Shown: one piece after another, positions 26,544-35,697 of the stretch
Layout of the letters: the number at the start of each line of letters is the position of its first letter
Position numbering within the stretch: the first letter of the stretch is position 1
DNA from: Neorhizobium alkalisoli
GTDB taxonomy: Bacteria > Pseudomonadota > Alphaproteobacteria > Rhizobiales > Rhizobiaceae
Assembly (NCBI RefSeq): GCF_002968635.1
Contig: NZ_PVBN01000005.1
Location: forward strand, 327,590-391,589
Length of the DNA stretch: 64,000 nt
Direction of reading: 5' to 3'
Notes under the pieces: model-generated
What the model saw: only the letters and a program-made list of their open reading frames with translations
Told to the model about the DNA's origin: nothing
Database searches by the model: none
Program-made: the position numbers and the translations under genes

Positions 26544-27549
26544 GGACGAAGCTCTTTCGGACCACCAGTTCCGGAATAACCCGCTCGTAACCCGGCGCAG
26601 CGTTCGGGTTTTCCAAGCGATGCTCCAGAAAGTCGACGGCGCGCGCCGCCATGACGGCCGGGTCCTGCCGGAACGTGGTGAGCTTGTAGCTGAGCCAGTT
26701 CGCCTCCGGCACATCGTCGAATCCAATTACAGCCACATCTTCCGGAATGCTCAAGCCCAGTTCGTGGCGGATAAAATCCATGACACCGAAGGCGATCTGG
26801 TCGTTGGCGCAAAAGACCGCATCAGGCTTTTCACCGGAGGAAAACAGGTCGCGCGCCGCTGCGGTGCCGCTGTCATAATCGGAGTCCGGCCCTCTGGCCG
26901 CCACGACGTCCATATCCAGGGCCTGGGCGGCGGCGAGAAAGGCGCTTTCGCGCTCCGCGATGCTCGGCGTGCGGGACAGCGAACCAACCACCGCAAGCCG
27001 CCGCCGACCGGCTTCCACGAAGGCATTCGCCGCGTTGCGGGAGGCTTCCGAATTGCCGGCGCGGACGTGGTCCACATTCTGCTCGGAGCGGCCGATTACC
27101 ACGAGCGGCTGCCCGTTTCGTTGCGCGAGTTCGAAAAAACTCGCCGGCGGCGAACCGGAGATGATGATCGTCGCCTCGGCGCGGTGACCGATCAGCATCT
27201 TCTGGGCGGCCAGTAGTTCCTCCTCCGTTTGACCCGTGTTGATCAGGATCGGAATGCTGCCGCGCCCAATGAGCGCCTTGGCGAGTGCTGCCGTCAGATG
27301 GGCCCGAAAGCCGAGCTCCGGCTTGGTAGCGACAATGCCTACAAGCCGGCTCTGGTTGGCGAGCACGCCACGCGCCAGATCGTTGACGTGGTAGCCGAGT
27401 TCTTCCGCTGCGCGCATTACCTTTTCCCGCGTTGCCGGCGCAACGCTGGCGCCAGGTGTGAAGGTGCGGGAGACGGCGGAACGGGAAACGCCGGCCAACT
27501 TTGCTACCTGTTCGGCGCTGACGAAGCGCATCCTCTTTTCGTCCTTCAT
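26533..27549 (-). CDS. LacI-family transcriptional regulator
   Basis: A 338-residue LacI/GalR repressor: N-terminal HTH (VSAEQVAKLAGVSRSAVSRTF) and a sugar-binding-like core ending PELVVRKSF. The start is ATG 27549 after GAGGAAAG. It is the last gene of the downstream ABC operon (seven bases after the second permease) and probably autoregulates that operon. A perfect palindrome before the ATPase gene (31689-31704) is a candidate site. The effector is unknown. Confidence 0.92.
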   Translation of the reverse strand: MKDEKRMRFVSAEQVAKLAGVSRSAVSRTFTPGASVAPATREKVMRAAEELGYHVNDLARGVLANQSRLVGIVATKPELGFRAHLTAALAKALIGRGSIPILINTGQTEEELLAAQKMLIGHRAEATIIISGSPPASFFELAQRNGQPLVVIGRSEQNVDHVRAGNSEASRNAANAFVEAGRRRLAVVGSLSRTPSIAERESAFLAAAQALDMDVVAARGPDSDYDSGTAAARDLFSSGEKPDAVFCANDQIAFGVMDFIRHELGLSIPEDVAVIGFDDVPEANWLSYKLTTFRQDPAVMAARAVDFLEHRLENPNAAPGYERVIPELVVRKSFVPRS

Positions 27550-27556
27550 GCTTTCC

Positions 27557-28381
27557 TCAATGCCCCACACGGGAAAGGACATCCGCCTTCAGGAACCGCT
27601 CCACGATCAACATGAAAACCAGTGACGGGACGAGCAGCAAGAGGGCGGTGATCGATGCGATCTGGTAGTTGCCGCCGGCACCGGCCGTGTAAAGGAGCAG
27701 CGGCAGCATGTTCACGTCCGGCGCGCCGACAAAATAGCTGCCGGTGAATTCATCGAGCGATTCCAGAAAAACAAAGATCGCGCTCGCCATCAGGCCGGGT
27801 GCGGCAAGCGGCAGCGTGATGTCCAGAAACGTGCGCATGGCACCGGCGCCGATATTGCGAGCCGCCTGTTCAAGCTCGACGTCGATCGCCGAAAAGGCAG
27901 CGGTCGCGATCCAGACGGCATAAACAAGGCCGTGCGATACATGCACCAGCACGACGCCGGGGATCGTGCCATTCAGGCCGATCTCGTAGAAGATCCGGGC
28001 GACGTTGACATAGACGGTGAGGTTCGGAAATGCCTGCGGAATGAGGAAGGCAAGCAGGATCAATCCCCTCAGCGGCAATTTAAGCCGTGCCAGTGCATAG
28101 CCCGCCGGGATTGCCAGTAACAGCGACACGACCACGGTCAGCAGCGCGACGACAATGGAGTTGGTCAGCGACTCGACCGCTCCTCCGCGCGGCGCGAAGA
28201 CCTTCGCCCAGGAACTGAAGCCGTATTCCAGCGGCAGGCTGTGGGGAAAGTACCATTTCTCCGCGACCGTCCAGAGCAACAGGTTGAACAGCGGCCCGAA
28301 GATGAAGAAAGCCATAAGGCCGAATACCAGGCCGCGCGGCACCCACCAGAGCGCCGCAACGGGATTGCGGGAGGCGTTCAT
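27557..28381 (-). CDS. ABC transporter permease (PotC/PhnV type)
   Basis: A 274-residue inner-membrane permease with about six TM segments and the EAA loop (LEQAARNIGAGAMRTFLDITLPLAAPGL). The start is ATG 28381 (MNASRNPVA), overlapping the previous permease stop by four bases. It resembles the second permease of spermidine/iron/phosphonate-type importers. It works with the permease, binding protein and ATPase upstream. Confidence 0.9.
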   Translation of the reverse strand: MNASRNPVAALWWVPRGLVFGLMAFFIFGPLFNLLLWTVAEKWYFPHSLPLEYGFSSWAKVFAPRGGAVESLTNSIVVALLTVVVSLLLAIPAGYALARLKLPLRGLILLAFLIPQAFPNLTVYVNVARIFYEIGLNGTIPGVVLVHVSHGLVYAVWIATAAFSAIDVELEQAARNIGAGAMRTFLDITLPLAAPGLMASAIFVFLESLDEFTGSYFVGAPDVNMLPLLLYTAGAGGNYQIASITALLLLVPSLVFMLIVERFLKADVLSRVGH

Positions 28382-29199
28382 GAGCGCTCCTTGAGGCTGG
28401 CACGCAGATAGATCCAAGCAACCGAGGAGGCGAGCAGCAGCGAGATGAGACCGAGCGCATTGGCGACGCCGTAGTCGCCATAGGAATTGACACGGAAGGC
28501 GATATCCGCCGTCAGCATGGTGGGCGTCTGCGCATTGATCATGAGCGGCACCGACAGGACCGACATCATGGTGACGAACGAAAGGATGAGCCCGACCGTC
28601 AATGTGGTTCCCACCTGGGGTACGACGATTTCGATAAGGACGCGAAGCCGCGAAGCGCCAAGATTGCGTGCGGCATCTATAGTTTCGCGATTGATCGAGG
28701 CCATGGCGCCGGCAACAAGCAGCGCCACGAAAGGCGTCTGCTTCCAGACGAAGGCGATCACGATGCCGCGCCAGTCGAGAAAGCTCACCGCATCGATCGG
28801 CGTCAGGAGGCCAAGATTGATGGCAACATTGTTCATCATGCCGTTCTTCGAAAGGAAGGTGCGCAGAATCTGTCCGACGACGATGAAGGGGATGAACATC
28901 GGCCAGCGGTAGAGCCAGCGCAGGATCGCCACCGCAACCGGGTGCTCTCCGAGGGTCAGATATCCGCCGATGGCGATCGAGGCGATGCCGATCAGCACCG
29001 TCGAGATGGAGATGATGACGACGGTGAAGACAATGTCCTTGGTATAGAGATCAAACATCTTTTGGAAATTGCCCCAGCCGAACGCTCCATCCACCTGAAA
29101 AGCGCCGACCGCCGACATGATCAGCGGCAGGATGAACAGGAACGCGATCACTGCAAGCGCGGGAAAGACGAGAGTAAGGCCGAGAAGTCGTCTGGACAT
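28378..29199 (-). CDS. ABC transporter permease (PotB/PhnU type)
   Basis: A 273-residue membrane protein with about six TM segments and EAA-loop motif (INRETIDAARNLGASRLRVLIEIVVPQVG). It is the first of two permeases; the second starts inside its stop codon. Between this gene and the binding protein lies a rhizobial palindromic repeat. Confidence 0.9.
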   Translation of the reverse strand: MSRRLLGLTLVFPALAVIAFLFILPLIMSAVGAFQVDGAFGWGNFQKMFDLYTKDIVFTVVIISISTVLIGIASIAIGGYLTLGEHPVAVAILRWLYRWPMFIPFIVVGQILRTFLSKNGMMNNVAINLGLLTPIDAVSFLDWRGIVIAFVWKQTPFVALLVAGAMASINRETIDAARNLGASRLRVLIEIVVPQVGTTLTVGLILSFVTMMSVLSVPLMINAQTPTMLTADIAFRVNSYGDYGVANALGLISLLLASSVAWIYLRASLKERS

Positions 29200-29227
29200 G
29201 GTTCGAGCTCGATGGGCGGATGGGTCG

Positions 29228-29357
29228 TCTCTTCTCCCCTCGGGAGAAGATGTCCGGCAGGACAGATGAGGGGGCTCGGGGGCAAAACATTGAATGATAT
29301 GCCTTGCGGCCCCCTCATCCGGCCCGTTGGACCACCTTCTCCCCGAGGGGAGAAGGT
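29228..29357. repeat. RIME-like intergenic mosaic repeat (inverted)
   Basis: The two ends are near-complementary. The left end reads CTTCTCCCCTCGGGAGAAG followed by a GGCAGGACAGATGAGGGGG-like block; the right end has CCCCCTCATCCGGCCCGTTGG followed by CTTCTCCCCGAGGGGAGAAGG. This is the pattern of the repeated palindromic units (RIME) of Rhizobium genomes. It sits inside the operon between the binding-protein stop and the first permease. Confidence 0.8.
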
Positions 29358-29368
29358 GAGATTGCGGC

Positions 29369-30502
29369 TTATTTCACCGACTTCTCGTAGGCTTCCAAGA
29401 TCGCAGTATTGTAGGGCGCGATCGGGAAGGGCTTGCCCTTCGCTGCAAGATCAGCCGGCGAGATATCGACGAAGAGCTTATTCCAGGTGGCGTCGTCCAA
29501 CTCGGCCTTCACTTTGTCCGCGTCGATGCCCGGATACCAGTTGAAACGCTTGACGATGCCCTCGGCCTGGACCTTCGGGCTGGTGGCGAGCGCGATGAAC
29601 TTTTCCGCCAGATCCTTGTTCGCAGCCTTTTCCGGCACGACATAGTGCATCGGCTGGCCGGGCATGCCGGGAGCCGGGAGGACAAGCTTGAGGGTCGGCG
29701 GCAGCTGGCCGTTTGCCTGCCAGGAATAGAACATGTCGACCCAGACCGGACCCATGGCGATTTCGCCGCGGGACAGCAGGTCAAGCGTGCCGGCATTGCC
29801 AGGGGTGAGCGTCGCGTTTTTGGTGAAATCGGCGAGGCTCTTGAAGGCCTCATCCCACTTCTTGGTTTCCTCTTCCTTGAACGGGCCGTTCATCAGCGTG
29901 TCGGCATCGCCGCCGCCGAAGGCGTAGATCCAGCCCATGACGAACGAGACGCCCGAAGCGCCGCCCTTGATGCCGTTGTAGCCGAACTGCTTCGGATGGG
30001 CTTTTGCCCATTCTGCGAGCTCCGCATAGGACTTCGGGGGGGTCGGAACGAGCGTCGGGTTGTAAGCGATTGCCGTCTGGCTGTTGAACATCGGCATGAC
30101 GTAACCCTCGACATTGGTGCCGAGCGCCATCTTGGCATTGGCCCGGGTGACGAGCTTGCCGGTCTCGATATCACCGCGGTATTTGTCGAGATAGCTCTTG
30201 GAGACCATCGGGCCGACGAACTTTTCGTGGACGACAGCAACATCGACATCCCACTTTTCCGCCTTGGCGGAAGCCTGGGCATCGAAGCGCTCGAGGATCT
30301 TCTGAGAACCGGCATCACCGGGGCCTGTGCCGACGGCACGGACGGTGTTGCCCGGATAGGTCTTCTCGAACAGCGGACCGAGATACTGGTTGATATAGTC
30401 GACCATGTTCTGGTCGCCGGCGGTCGCAACAGTCAGCTCGCCGGCGCGAACCGGAAGCGCCGCCAGCACGACGGCGAAAGCTGCGTAGGACATTCTCTTC
30501 AT
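29369..30502 (-). CDS. periplasmic solute-binding protein (family 1)
   Basis: A 377-residue binding protein with a signal peptide (MKRMSYAAFAVVLAALPVRA, cleavage near residue 20) and mature start GELTVATAGDQNMVDY. The fold is the bacterial extracellular solute-binding class of iron, spermidine or phosphonate importers. There is no lipobox. The start has GGAGAAAC upstream. The ligand is unresolved; nearby phosphoester hydrolases make an organophosphate or polyol phosphate plausible. Confidence 0.88.
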   Translation of the reverse strand: MKRMSYAAFAVVLAALPVRAGELTVATAGDQNMVDYINQYLGPLFEKTYPGNTVRAVGTGPGDAGSQKILERFDAQASAKAEKWDVDVAVVHEKFVGPMVSKSYLDKYRGDIETGKLVTRANAKMALGTNVEGYVMPMFNSQTAIAYNPTLVPTPPKSYAELAEWAKAHPKQFGYNGIKGGASGVSFVMGWIYAFGGGDADTLMNGPFKEEETKKWDEAFKSLADFTKNATLTPGNAGTLDLLSRGEIAMGPVWVDMFYSWQANGQLPPTLKLVLPAPGMPGQPMHYVVPEKAANKDLAEKFIALATSPKVQAEGIVKRFNWYPGIDADKVKAELDDATWNKLFVDISPADLAAKGKPFPIAPYNTAILEAYEKSVK

Positions 30503-30591
30503 GGGGTTTCTCCGTGAGTTGAGCAGTCTCGTTAAGGCATTAAGGCAGGCAGAATTTTCCCGGTCTAAGCGCCGGGAAATGAGGAGCCGGT

Positions 30592-31677
30592 TCAGGAAGT
30601 CGGCGAATTGAACAGGAACAAGCTTTCGGCCGGCACATGCACGGCAACCCGCATCCCCGGCGAAAAGGCTTGGGGCGCATCGGCCATGATCTCGCGGTCG
30701 CCAAGCCGGACCACATGCCGCCAGTGACCGCCCGGATAGGCGACGGCGAGAACTTCGCCACGAAAAGCCACACCGGGCCTGCGGGGAAGAAATTCCTCCT
30801 TGGCGAACAGGTGTGCTGCTTCGGGACGAAACCGCGCTTCGACCGCACCCGGCAACAGGTGCCGACCAGCAAGCTGCACCGTCGTCGCTTCGTTCGCAGG
30901 GCCTGCCTGCAGCATGAAGGCGTCGCCATCCGGATGACCGTTCAGGGAAAGCACGTTCTCGGCACCCATGAAGGCCGCGACGAAGGCTGAGGCCGGTCGG
31001 TTATAGACCTCTTCCGGCGAGCCATGCTGGGCGATGCGGCCGGCATTGAGGATGACGATGCGGTCGGCCATCACCATGGCCTCCTCGCGATCGTGGGTGA
31101 CGTGGATCGCCGTAATGCCAAGGCGCTTCTGCAGTGCGCGCAGCTCGTGACGTACGGACAGGCGGATGCGAGCGTCGAGGTTCGACAACGGTTCGTCGAG
31201 CAGCAGGATTTCCGGATCGATGGCAAGCGCCCGGCCGAGCGCAACGCGCTGCCGCTGGCCGCCGGACAAAGCCTGCGGTTTGCGCGCCTCCAGCCCTTCC
31301 AGGCCAAGCATCGCCTGCATGGCGGAAACGCGCGACGCGATCTCCGCCCGCGCGACGCCCTTCAGCTTCAGCCCGTAGCCGATGTTCTGCGCGACCGTCA
31401 TGTGCGGCCAGAGTGCATAGGACTGGAAAACGAGCGCCATGCCGCGCTTGTCCGGCGGCAGATGGGTCACGTCGCGATGGCGCACCTTCACTTCGCCGGA
31501 CGAAGGGCTGATGAAGCCGGCCAGCAGGCGCAGAAGCGTGGTCTTGCCGCAGCCCGACGAGCCGAGCAGGGCTACGAACTCGCCTTTGGCGATCGACAGG
31601 TCGATATCGCTCAGAACCTGCGTGGAGCCATAACGACTGGCGACCCCGCGCAATTCCAAAAACCCGTCCCGTTCCAT
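30592..31677 (-). CDS. ABC transporter ATP-binding protein (PotA/UgpC type)
   Basis: A 361-residue ATPase: Walker A GSSGCGKTT, Q-loop VFQSYALWPHM, signature LSGGQRQRVALGRAL, Walker B ILLLDEPLSNLDA, H-loop THDREEAM, then a TOBE-type C-terminal domain. The start is ATG 31677 (MERDGFLEL) after GAGGGGG. It is the only ABC ATPase for the two permease pairs in this region, so it may serve its own downstream system, the ugp-like genes, or both. Confidence 0.92.
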   Translation of the reverse strand: MERDGFLELRGVASRYGSTQVLSDIDLSIAKGEFVALLGSSGCGKTTLLRLLAGFISPSSGEVKVRHRDVTHLPPDKRGMALVFQSYALWPHMTVAQNIGYGLKLKGVARAEIASRVSAMQAMLGLEGLEARKPQALSGGQRQRVALGRALAIDPEILLLDEPLSNLDARIRLSVRHELRALQKRLGITAIHVTHDREEAMVMADRIVILNAGRIAQHGSPEEVYNRPASAFVAAFMGAENVLSLNGHPDGDAFMLQAGPANEATTVQLAGRHLLPGAVEARFRPEAAHLFAKEEFLPRRPGVAFRGEVLAVAYPGGHWRHVVRLGDREIMADAPQAFSPGMRVAVHVPAESLFLFNSPTS

Positions 31678-31688
31678 CCAGCCCCCTC

Positions 31689-31704
31689 TTGCACAGCCGT
31701 GCAA
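31689..31704. promoter_or_regulatory. palindrome before ABC operon, candidate LacI operator
   Basis: TTGCAC-AGCC-GTGCAA is a perfect 6+4+6 inverted repeat, ending 11 bases before the ATPase start codon and abutting its ribosome site. It suits an operator for the LacI protein encoded at the end of the operon; alternatively it could act as an RNA hairpin. Confidence 0.5.
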
Positions 31705-31788
31705 CCTTGCTGGAGGCTTCTTAGGGCCAGAGTTTTACAAGCGGATGACACCGGCTATTTTATATGGAGAAGCGCAAGGATAGTCAGC

Positions 31789-32472
31789 TCAGACTTCCAT
31801 GGGCAGTGAAGCTTCGAGGCGGATGAGCGCTTCTGCGAGCTCGTCTGCGCCGGTTGCCACCAAGATAGCACCCGCTTCCTTGAGTACCAGCGCGCGGTCT
31901 GGACGCGGATCGGCGGGATCGACAAAACCGATCGCCGTCATGCCAGCCGCCTTCGCCCCCTTGATGCCATGGGCGCTGTCATCGATTACCACGCAATGCG
32001 CGGGATCGACCCCGACGGTTTCAGCACAGAAATGGAAGAGATCCGGCGCCGGCTTCGGCCGCTCTACCACATCGGCGCTAAAGACGGACGGGGCGAAGGC
32101 GTGCCAAAGATCGAACAGGCCGAGGCTCTTCGCCAGCCGCTCCGTCGAACTGTTGGAGGCAACGCATTTTCGGTGCGGCAGCGACCGGACCAGCTTTTCC
32201 ATGCCGGGCATCGGCTCCAGCGAGCGGGCGAATTCCGGATAAATATCGAGATGCCAGGCCTCGAAGACCGAATCCAGATTGCCGATGCCGAGCTCTTCCG
32301 TGCAGATGCGGCGGATAGCGGTGGCGGAATTGCCGGTGAACCGGACCAGAACCTCTTCGGCGGTGATCGCCGCGCCGGCATCCTGGAGAGCCTTGGCAAG
32401 CGTACGGCTGGCGATCGGCTCGCTGTTGATCAGCACGCCGTCACAATCGAAAATCAGAAGATCTATCTGCAT
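31789..32472 (-). CDS. HAD-superfamily phosphatase (beta-phosphoglucomutase-like)
   Basis: A 227-residue HAD hydrolase: motif I LIFDCDGVLINSEP, motif II ASNSSTER, Lys in ERPKPAPDLF and motif IV VIDDSAHGIKGAKAAGM. It probably removes phosphate from a sugar or polyol phosphate. The start is ATG 32472 (MQIDLL); a TTG nine codons upstream overlaps the PhoD-like stop and is less likely. By position it finishes the phosphoester-degrading set downstream of ugp. Confidence 0.88.
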   Translation of the reverse strand: MQIDLLIFDCDGVLINSEPIASRTLAKALQDAGAAITAEEVLVRFTGNSATAIRRICTEELGIGNLDSVFEAWHLDIYPEFARSLEPMPGMEKLVRSLPHRKCVASNSSTERLAKSLGLFDLWHAFAPSVFSADVVERPKPAPDLFHFCAETVGVDPAHCVVIDDSAHGIKGAKAAGMTAIGFVDPADPRPDRALVLKEAGAILVATGADELAEALIRLEASLPMEV

Positions 32473-32495
32473 GAAGGTCCAATTCAAATGAGGCG

Positions 32496-34019
32496 TCAAA
32501 GCCGATTGACGCCAGCAGCGCCGTCGGCGACGGCAAAACGCTGGAAAACGGCGGCGGCGGAATTCTGCTGTTTGCGGTCGGTTATACCGATGAAATCCAC
32601 CTCCGCGGAACGCTCGCTGAGACGCACGATGGCGTAACCATGCTTGTCGGAGGCAAACCTGAGATGTGGATTCTCGGCGAGAGCCGTTGAAAGGCTCGCC
32701 GCAGACGGAGCATCCGAGGTGATCGAGCCGCAGACGAATTCGCTGGCGACCGGCAGAGCCTTCTCATCGGCGAAATCGCGCTTCACATCGGCAGCATAGA
32801 AGGCGTGCAGATCGCCCCCGATGACAAGGGGGTTCGAGGGCGCCGAAGACTGAACGGCACTCAGCAGCCTGCCGCGCGCGGCACGATAGCCGTCCCAGCC
32901 GTCAAGATTGTAACCCGTCTCCGGGCCCGCCTTGGTGTCCCGTTCCGAAAGCAGCGTCTGCTGGGCGATGATGTTCCATTTCGCCTGCGAGCCGACAAGC
33001 GTCCTGCCAAGCCACTCTTCCTGTGCCGGGCCGAGCATGGTGCGCTCGGGCTGGTCCGCGGCGGCGGAACCCCGGAGCTGCGGCGAGCGGTATTGCCGTG
33101 TATCGAGCAGGGTCAAGCCGAGCAGATTGCCAAAGCGGTAGTGATCATAGATGCGGAGCGCGTCGAAGCCGGCAGCGAGCGCCGGCGAGACGGGCATATG
33201 CTCGAACCAGGCCTGATAGGCAGCACGGCGACGGGCGAGGAATTCCGCCGGGTTCGGGGCATCCGGCGCGCGATCAGCCGCGTAATTGTTTGTGACCTCG
33301 TGATCGTCCCACACCGCGAGCCAGGGGAAAGCGGCATGCGCCGCCTGCAATTGCGGGTCAGCCTTGTAGAGCGCGTAACGATCGCGGAATTCATAGAGAA
33401 GCGAAGGCACGCCGGTTTGATGCCGGCGGATAAGCTCGGTACCATAGCTTCGTTCGTAGATGTAGTCACCGAGATGCACGACGAGGTCGAGATCCTTCCC
33501 GGCCATGTCGCCATAGGCGCTGTAGAAACCTTGCTCGTACTGCTGGCAGGAAGCGAAGGCAAACCGGAAGGCGTCGGCACGTTCAGGCGCAGTTCGGGTG
33601 CGCCCGACGGCGCTTGTCGCGTTCCCGGAGCGGAAGCGGTAGAAATACCAGCGGCCGGGCTCAAGGCCCTTCACTTCCACGTGCACCGAATGCGCGAATT
33701 CCGGCACGGCGCGGAAAAGGCCGGATTGGACCGGTTTCGAAAACGCCTCGTCCTCGGCGACCATCCATTCCACGTCCACGGGTTCCGCCACAAGCTTGGG
33801 AGCCAGGGCGAATGGATCGGCGGCGGTGGCCGCAGACGTATCGTCCATAATCAGTCGCGTCCAGATGACGACGCTGTCCGCCCTTGGCGAACCGGAGGCG
33901 ACGCCAAGAGAAAACGGATCAGCCTTGAAGTTTGCTGCACGTGCAAGTCCGAGCGGCCGCCAGACGGCGGCCGCCGCAAGTCCGCCTGCCAGCAGGCTTC
34001 GCCGGTCAATGCGCGGCAT
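32496..34019 (-). CDS. PhoD-like alkaline phosphatase/phosphodiesterase, Tat-exported
   Basis: A 507-residue protein with a twin-arginine signal (DRRSLLAGGLAAAAVW) and the PhoD metal motifs VHLGDYIYE, VWDDHEVTNNYA and IGGDLHAFYAADVK. It should act in the periplasm, releasing phosphate or an alcohol from phosphoesters; PhoD enzymes hydrolyse mono- and diesters. Its start overlaps the end of the glycerophosphodiesterase gene by 14 bases. The pairing with ugp-type uptake points to glycerophospholipid headgroup scavenging. Confidence 0.9.
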   Translation of the reverse strand: MPRIDRRSLLAGGLAAAAVWRPLGLARAANFKADPFSLGVASGSPRADSVVIWTRLIMDDTSAATAADPFALAPKLVAEPVDVEWMVAEDEAFSKPVQSGLFRAVPEFAHSVHVEVKGLEPGRWYFYRFRSGNATSAVGRTRTAPERADAFRFAFASCQQYEQGFYSAYGDMAGKDLDLVVHLGDYIYERSYGTELIRRHQTGVPSLLYEFRDRYALYKADPQLQAAHAAFPWLAVWDDHEVTNNYAADRAPDAPNPAEFLARRRAAYQAWFEHMPVSPALAAGFDALRIYDHYRFGNLLGLTLLDTRQYRSPQLRGSAAADQPERTMLGPAQEEWLGRTLVGSQAKWNIIAQQTLLSERDTKAGPETGYNLDGWDGYRAARGRLLSAVQSSAPSNPLVIGGDLHAFYAADVKRDFADEKALPVASEFVCGSITSDAPSAASLSTALAENPHLRFASDKHGYAIVRLSERSAEVDFIGITDRKQQNSAAAVFQRFAVADGAAGVNRL

Positions 34020-34758
34020 CGAACAGTCCTTCTCGCGCTTTCACAGCCAGGTCCGGTCGATCGGTGGTGATCTGGCGGATCGGCTGCTTCAGCCAAAACG
34101 ACAGATCATCCGGCTCGTTCGGCACCCAGACACCCAGCTTTTCCGCCGGTATCAAGGCGGAAAGCAGATCCCATTCCTCGGAGAGCAGCGCCTTCTCGAT
34201 GGCAAGCACGTCGGACACCTGCAGCATGAACTCGACCGACTGCCTCAGGCCCCGAACCTCGACGGACTTATGATTGAGCGAAGAAAGCCGGCGGATATGC
34301 GGTGCCACGTCACCGACTTTCTTCAGGACATCACCGTTAAAGCTCGTCAGGAACGCGCGATCGGCGAGGCCGAAGCGGTCCAGCTCCGCAGCCGCCTTTG
34401 CTTCAAGACCGTCGTAGGGCTTGCCGTCGGCATCCGCCTTGAGCTCCACATGCAGTTCGAGGCCGGTCGGCGCGTAGATCTCCAGCACCTCCTCAAGGGT
34501 CGGTATGCGTTCACCGGTACCTTTGAGGATGACCGAGCGGTATTCGCCGGCGGCAAGATCAGCCACACGGCCGGACCGCTCCGTCGTGCGATCAAGCGTC
34601 GCGTCATGGATGACCAGAAATTCGCCAGCAGCGCTGAGATGCACGTCGAACTCCACGGATTCGACCTCAAGCCCGATGAGGTTGCGGAAGCCTGAGAGAC
34701 TGTTCTCTGCCCAGAGATTGCGAGCGCCGCGATGGCCGACGATGATCGGAGTGGTCAT
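34006..34758 (-). CDS. ugpQ: glycerophosphodiester phosphodiesterase
   Basis: A 250-residue GDPD enzyme of the UgpQ type: GHRGARNLWAENSLSGF, EFDVHLSAAGEFLVIHDATLDRTT, and LELHVELKAD provide the metal ligands and general acid/base. There is no signal peptide, so it acts in the cytoplasm, splitting imported glycerophosphodiesters into glycerol-3-phosphate and an alcohol. It lies 12 bases after ugpE, the usual order for ugp operons. Confidence 0.9.
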   Translation of the reverse strand: MTTPIIVGHRGARNLWAENSLSGFRNLIGLEVESVEFDVHLSAAGEFLVIHDATLDRTTERSGRVADLAAGEYRSVILKGTGERIPTLEEVLEIYAPTGLELHVELKADADGKPYDGLEAKAAAELDRFGLADRAFLTSFNGDVLKKVGDVAPHIRRLSSLNHKSVEVRGLRQSVEFMLQVSDVLAIEKALLSEEWDLLSALIPAEKLGVWVPNEPDDLSFWLKQPIRQITTDRPDLAVKAREGLFDAAH

Positions 34759-34770
34759 TGGAAATACCTC

Positions 34771-35697
34771 TTATTTGCTGGAATCCACCAGGCCCCTGGT
34801 GAACCACCGTTGCATCAGGAGAATGACGAGCGCAGGGGGCGCCATAACGAAAAAGGAAGCCGCCATTGCCAGGTGCCAGGCTGGCTGGGCATCGGCCACG
34901 GGGATCAGATCCTTCAGTCCGATCATCGCAGTGTACATCTCCTTTTCAGTGGTGAAGAGCAGAGGCCACAGATACTGGTTCCAGCCATAGAGGAAGAGGA
35001 TGATCGACAGCGCCGCGATATTGGAGCTGGATAGCGGCAGCAGCACGTCGCGGAAGAATTTCAAAGGACCTGCACCATCGAGCTTGGCCGCCTCGCAGAG
35101 TTCGTCCGGGACGGTCAGGAAGAATTGGCGAAACAGAAAGGTCGCGGATGCCGAGGCGATCAGGGGCAGGATGAGGCCGCCATAGGTGTTGATCATGTTC
35201 CACTGCAGGGCCGCTTCGAGTTGATAGCCGGTCGTGCTGGCGAGGAAACCGGTCAAGCCAATCGCTCCGAAGAAGGAACGAAGCGGCCCTCCAGCATCCG
35301 CCACAGCCTCATAGGTCGGGATGATACGCACTTCGACCGGCAGCATCAGCGAGATGAAGATCAGCCAGAAAGCCGTCATGCGGAAAGGAAAGCGGAAATA
35401 GGTGACTGCAAAACCGGCAATGACAGAGACAGCCAGCTTGCCGACGACGATGCCGACCGTGACGATAATCGAATTGAGGTAGAGTCGCCCGAAATCGCCT
35501 TCCTTCCACGCCGAAACCGTGTTTTCGACGAAATGGTCGCCCGGCACCAGCGGGAACGGTACCTGCTGCACCTCACTGACTGTGAGCGAACCGGCGACAA
35601 AGGCGAAGTAGAGTGGCAGGCAGACGACGGCGGCGCCGATCAGAAGCACCACATGGCAGAACAGGGAAAGCCAGATATGCCGTTCGACCATGGTCAC
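34771..35697 (-). CDS. ugpE: UgpE-like ABC permease
   Basis: A 308-residue permease with about six TM segments and EAA loop (ELCEAAKLDGAGPLKFFRDVLLPLS). It resembles UgpE of the glycerol-3-phosphate/glycerophosphodiester importer. The start is GTG 35697, overlapping the ugpA stop (GTGA), or ATG 35691 two codons later. It forms the channel with UgpA. Confidence 0.88.
   Translation of the reverse strand: MTMVERHIWLSLFCHVVLLIGAAVVCLPLYFAFVAGSLTVSEVQQVPFPLVPGDHFVENTVSAWKEGDFGRLYLNSIIVTVGIVVGKLAVSVIAGFAVTYFRFPFRMTAFWLIFISLMLPVEVRIIPTYEAVADAGGPLRSFFGAIGLTGFLASTTGYQLEAALQWNMINTYGGLILPLIASASATFLFRQFFLTVPDELCEAAKLDGAGPLKFFRDVLLPLSSSNIAALSIILFLYGWNQYLWPLLFTTEKEMYTAMIGLKDLIPVADAQPAWHLAMAASFFVMAPPALVILLMQRWFTRGLVDSSK

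Noticed and set aside
29200..29368. CRISPR-like or IS remnant between permease and binding protein
   Set aside because: There is a single inverted pair, not a spaced repeat array, and no transposase fragment; it fits the RIME pattern.
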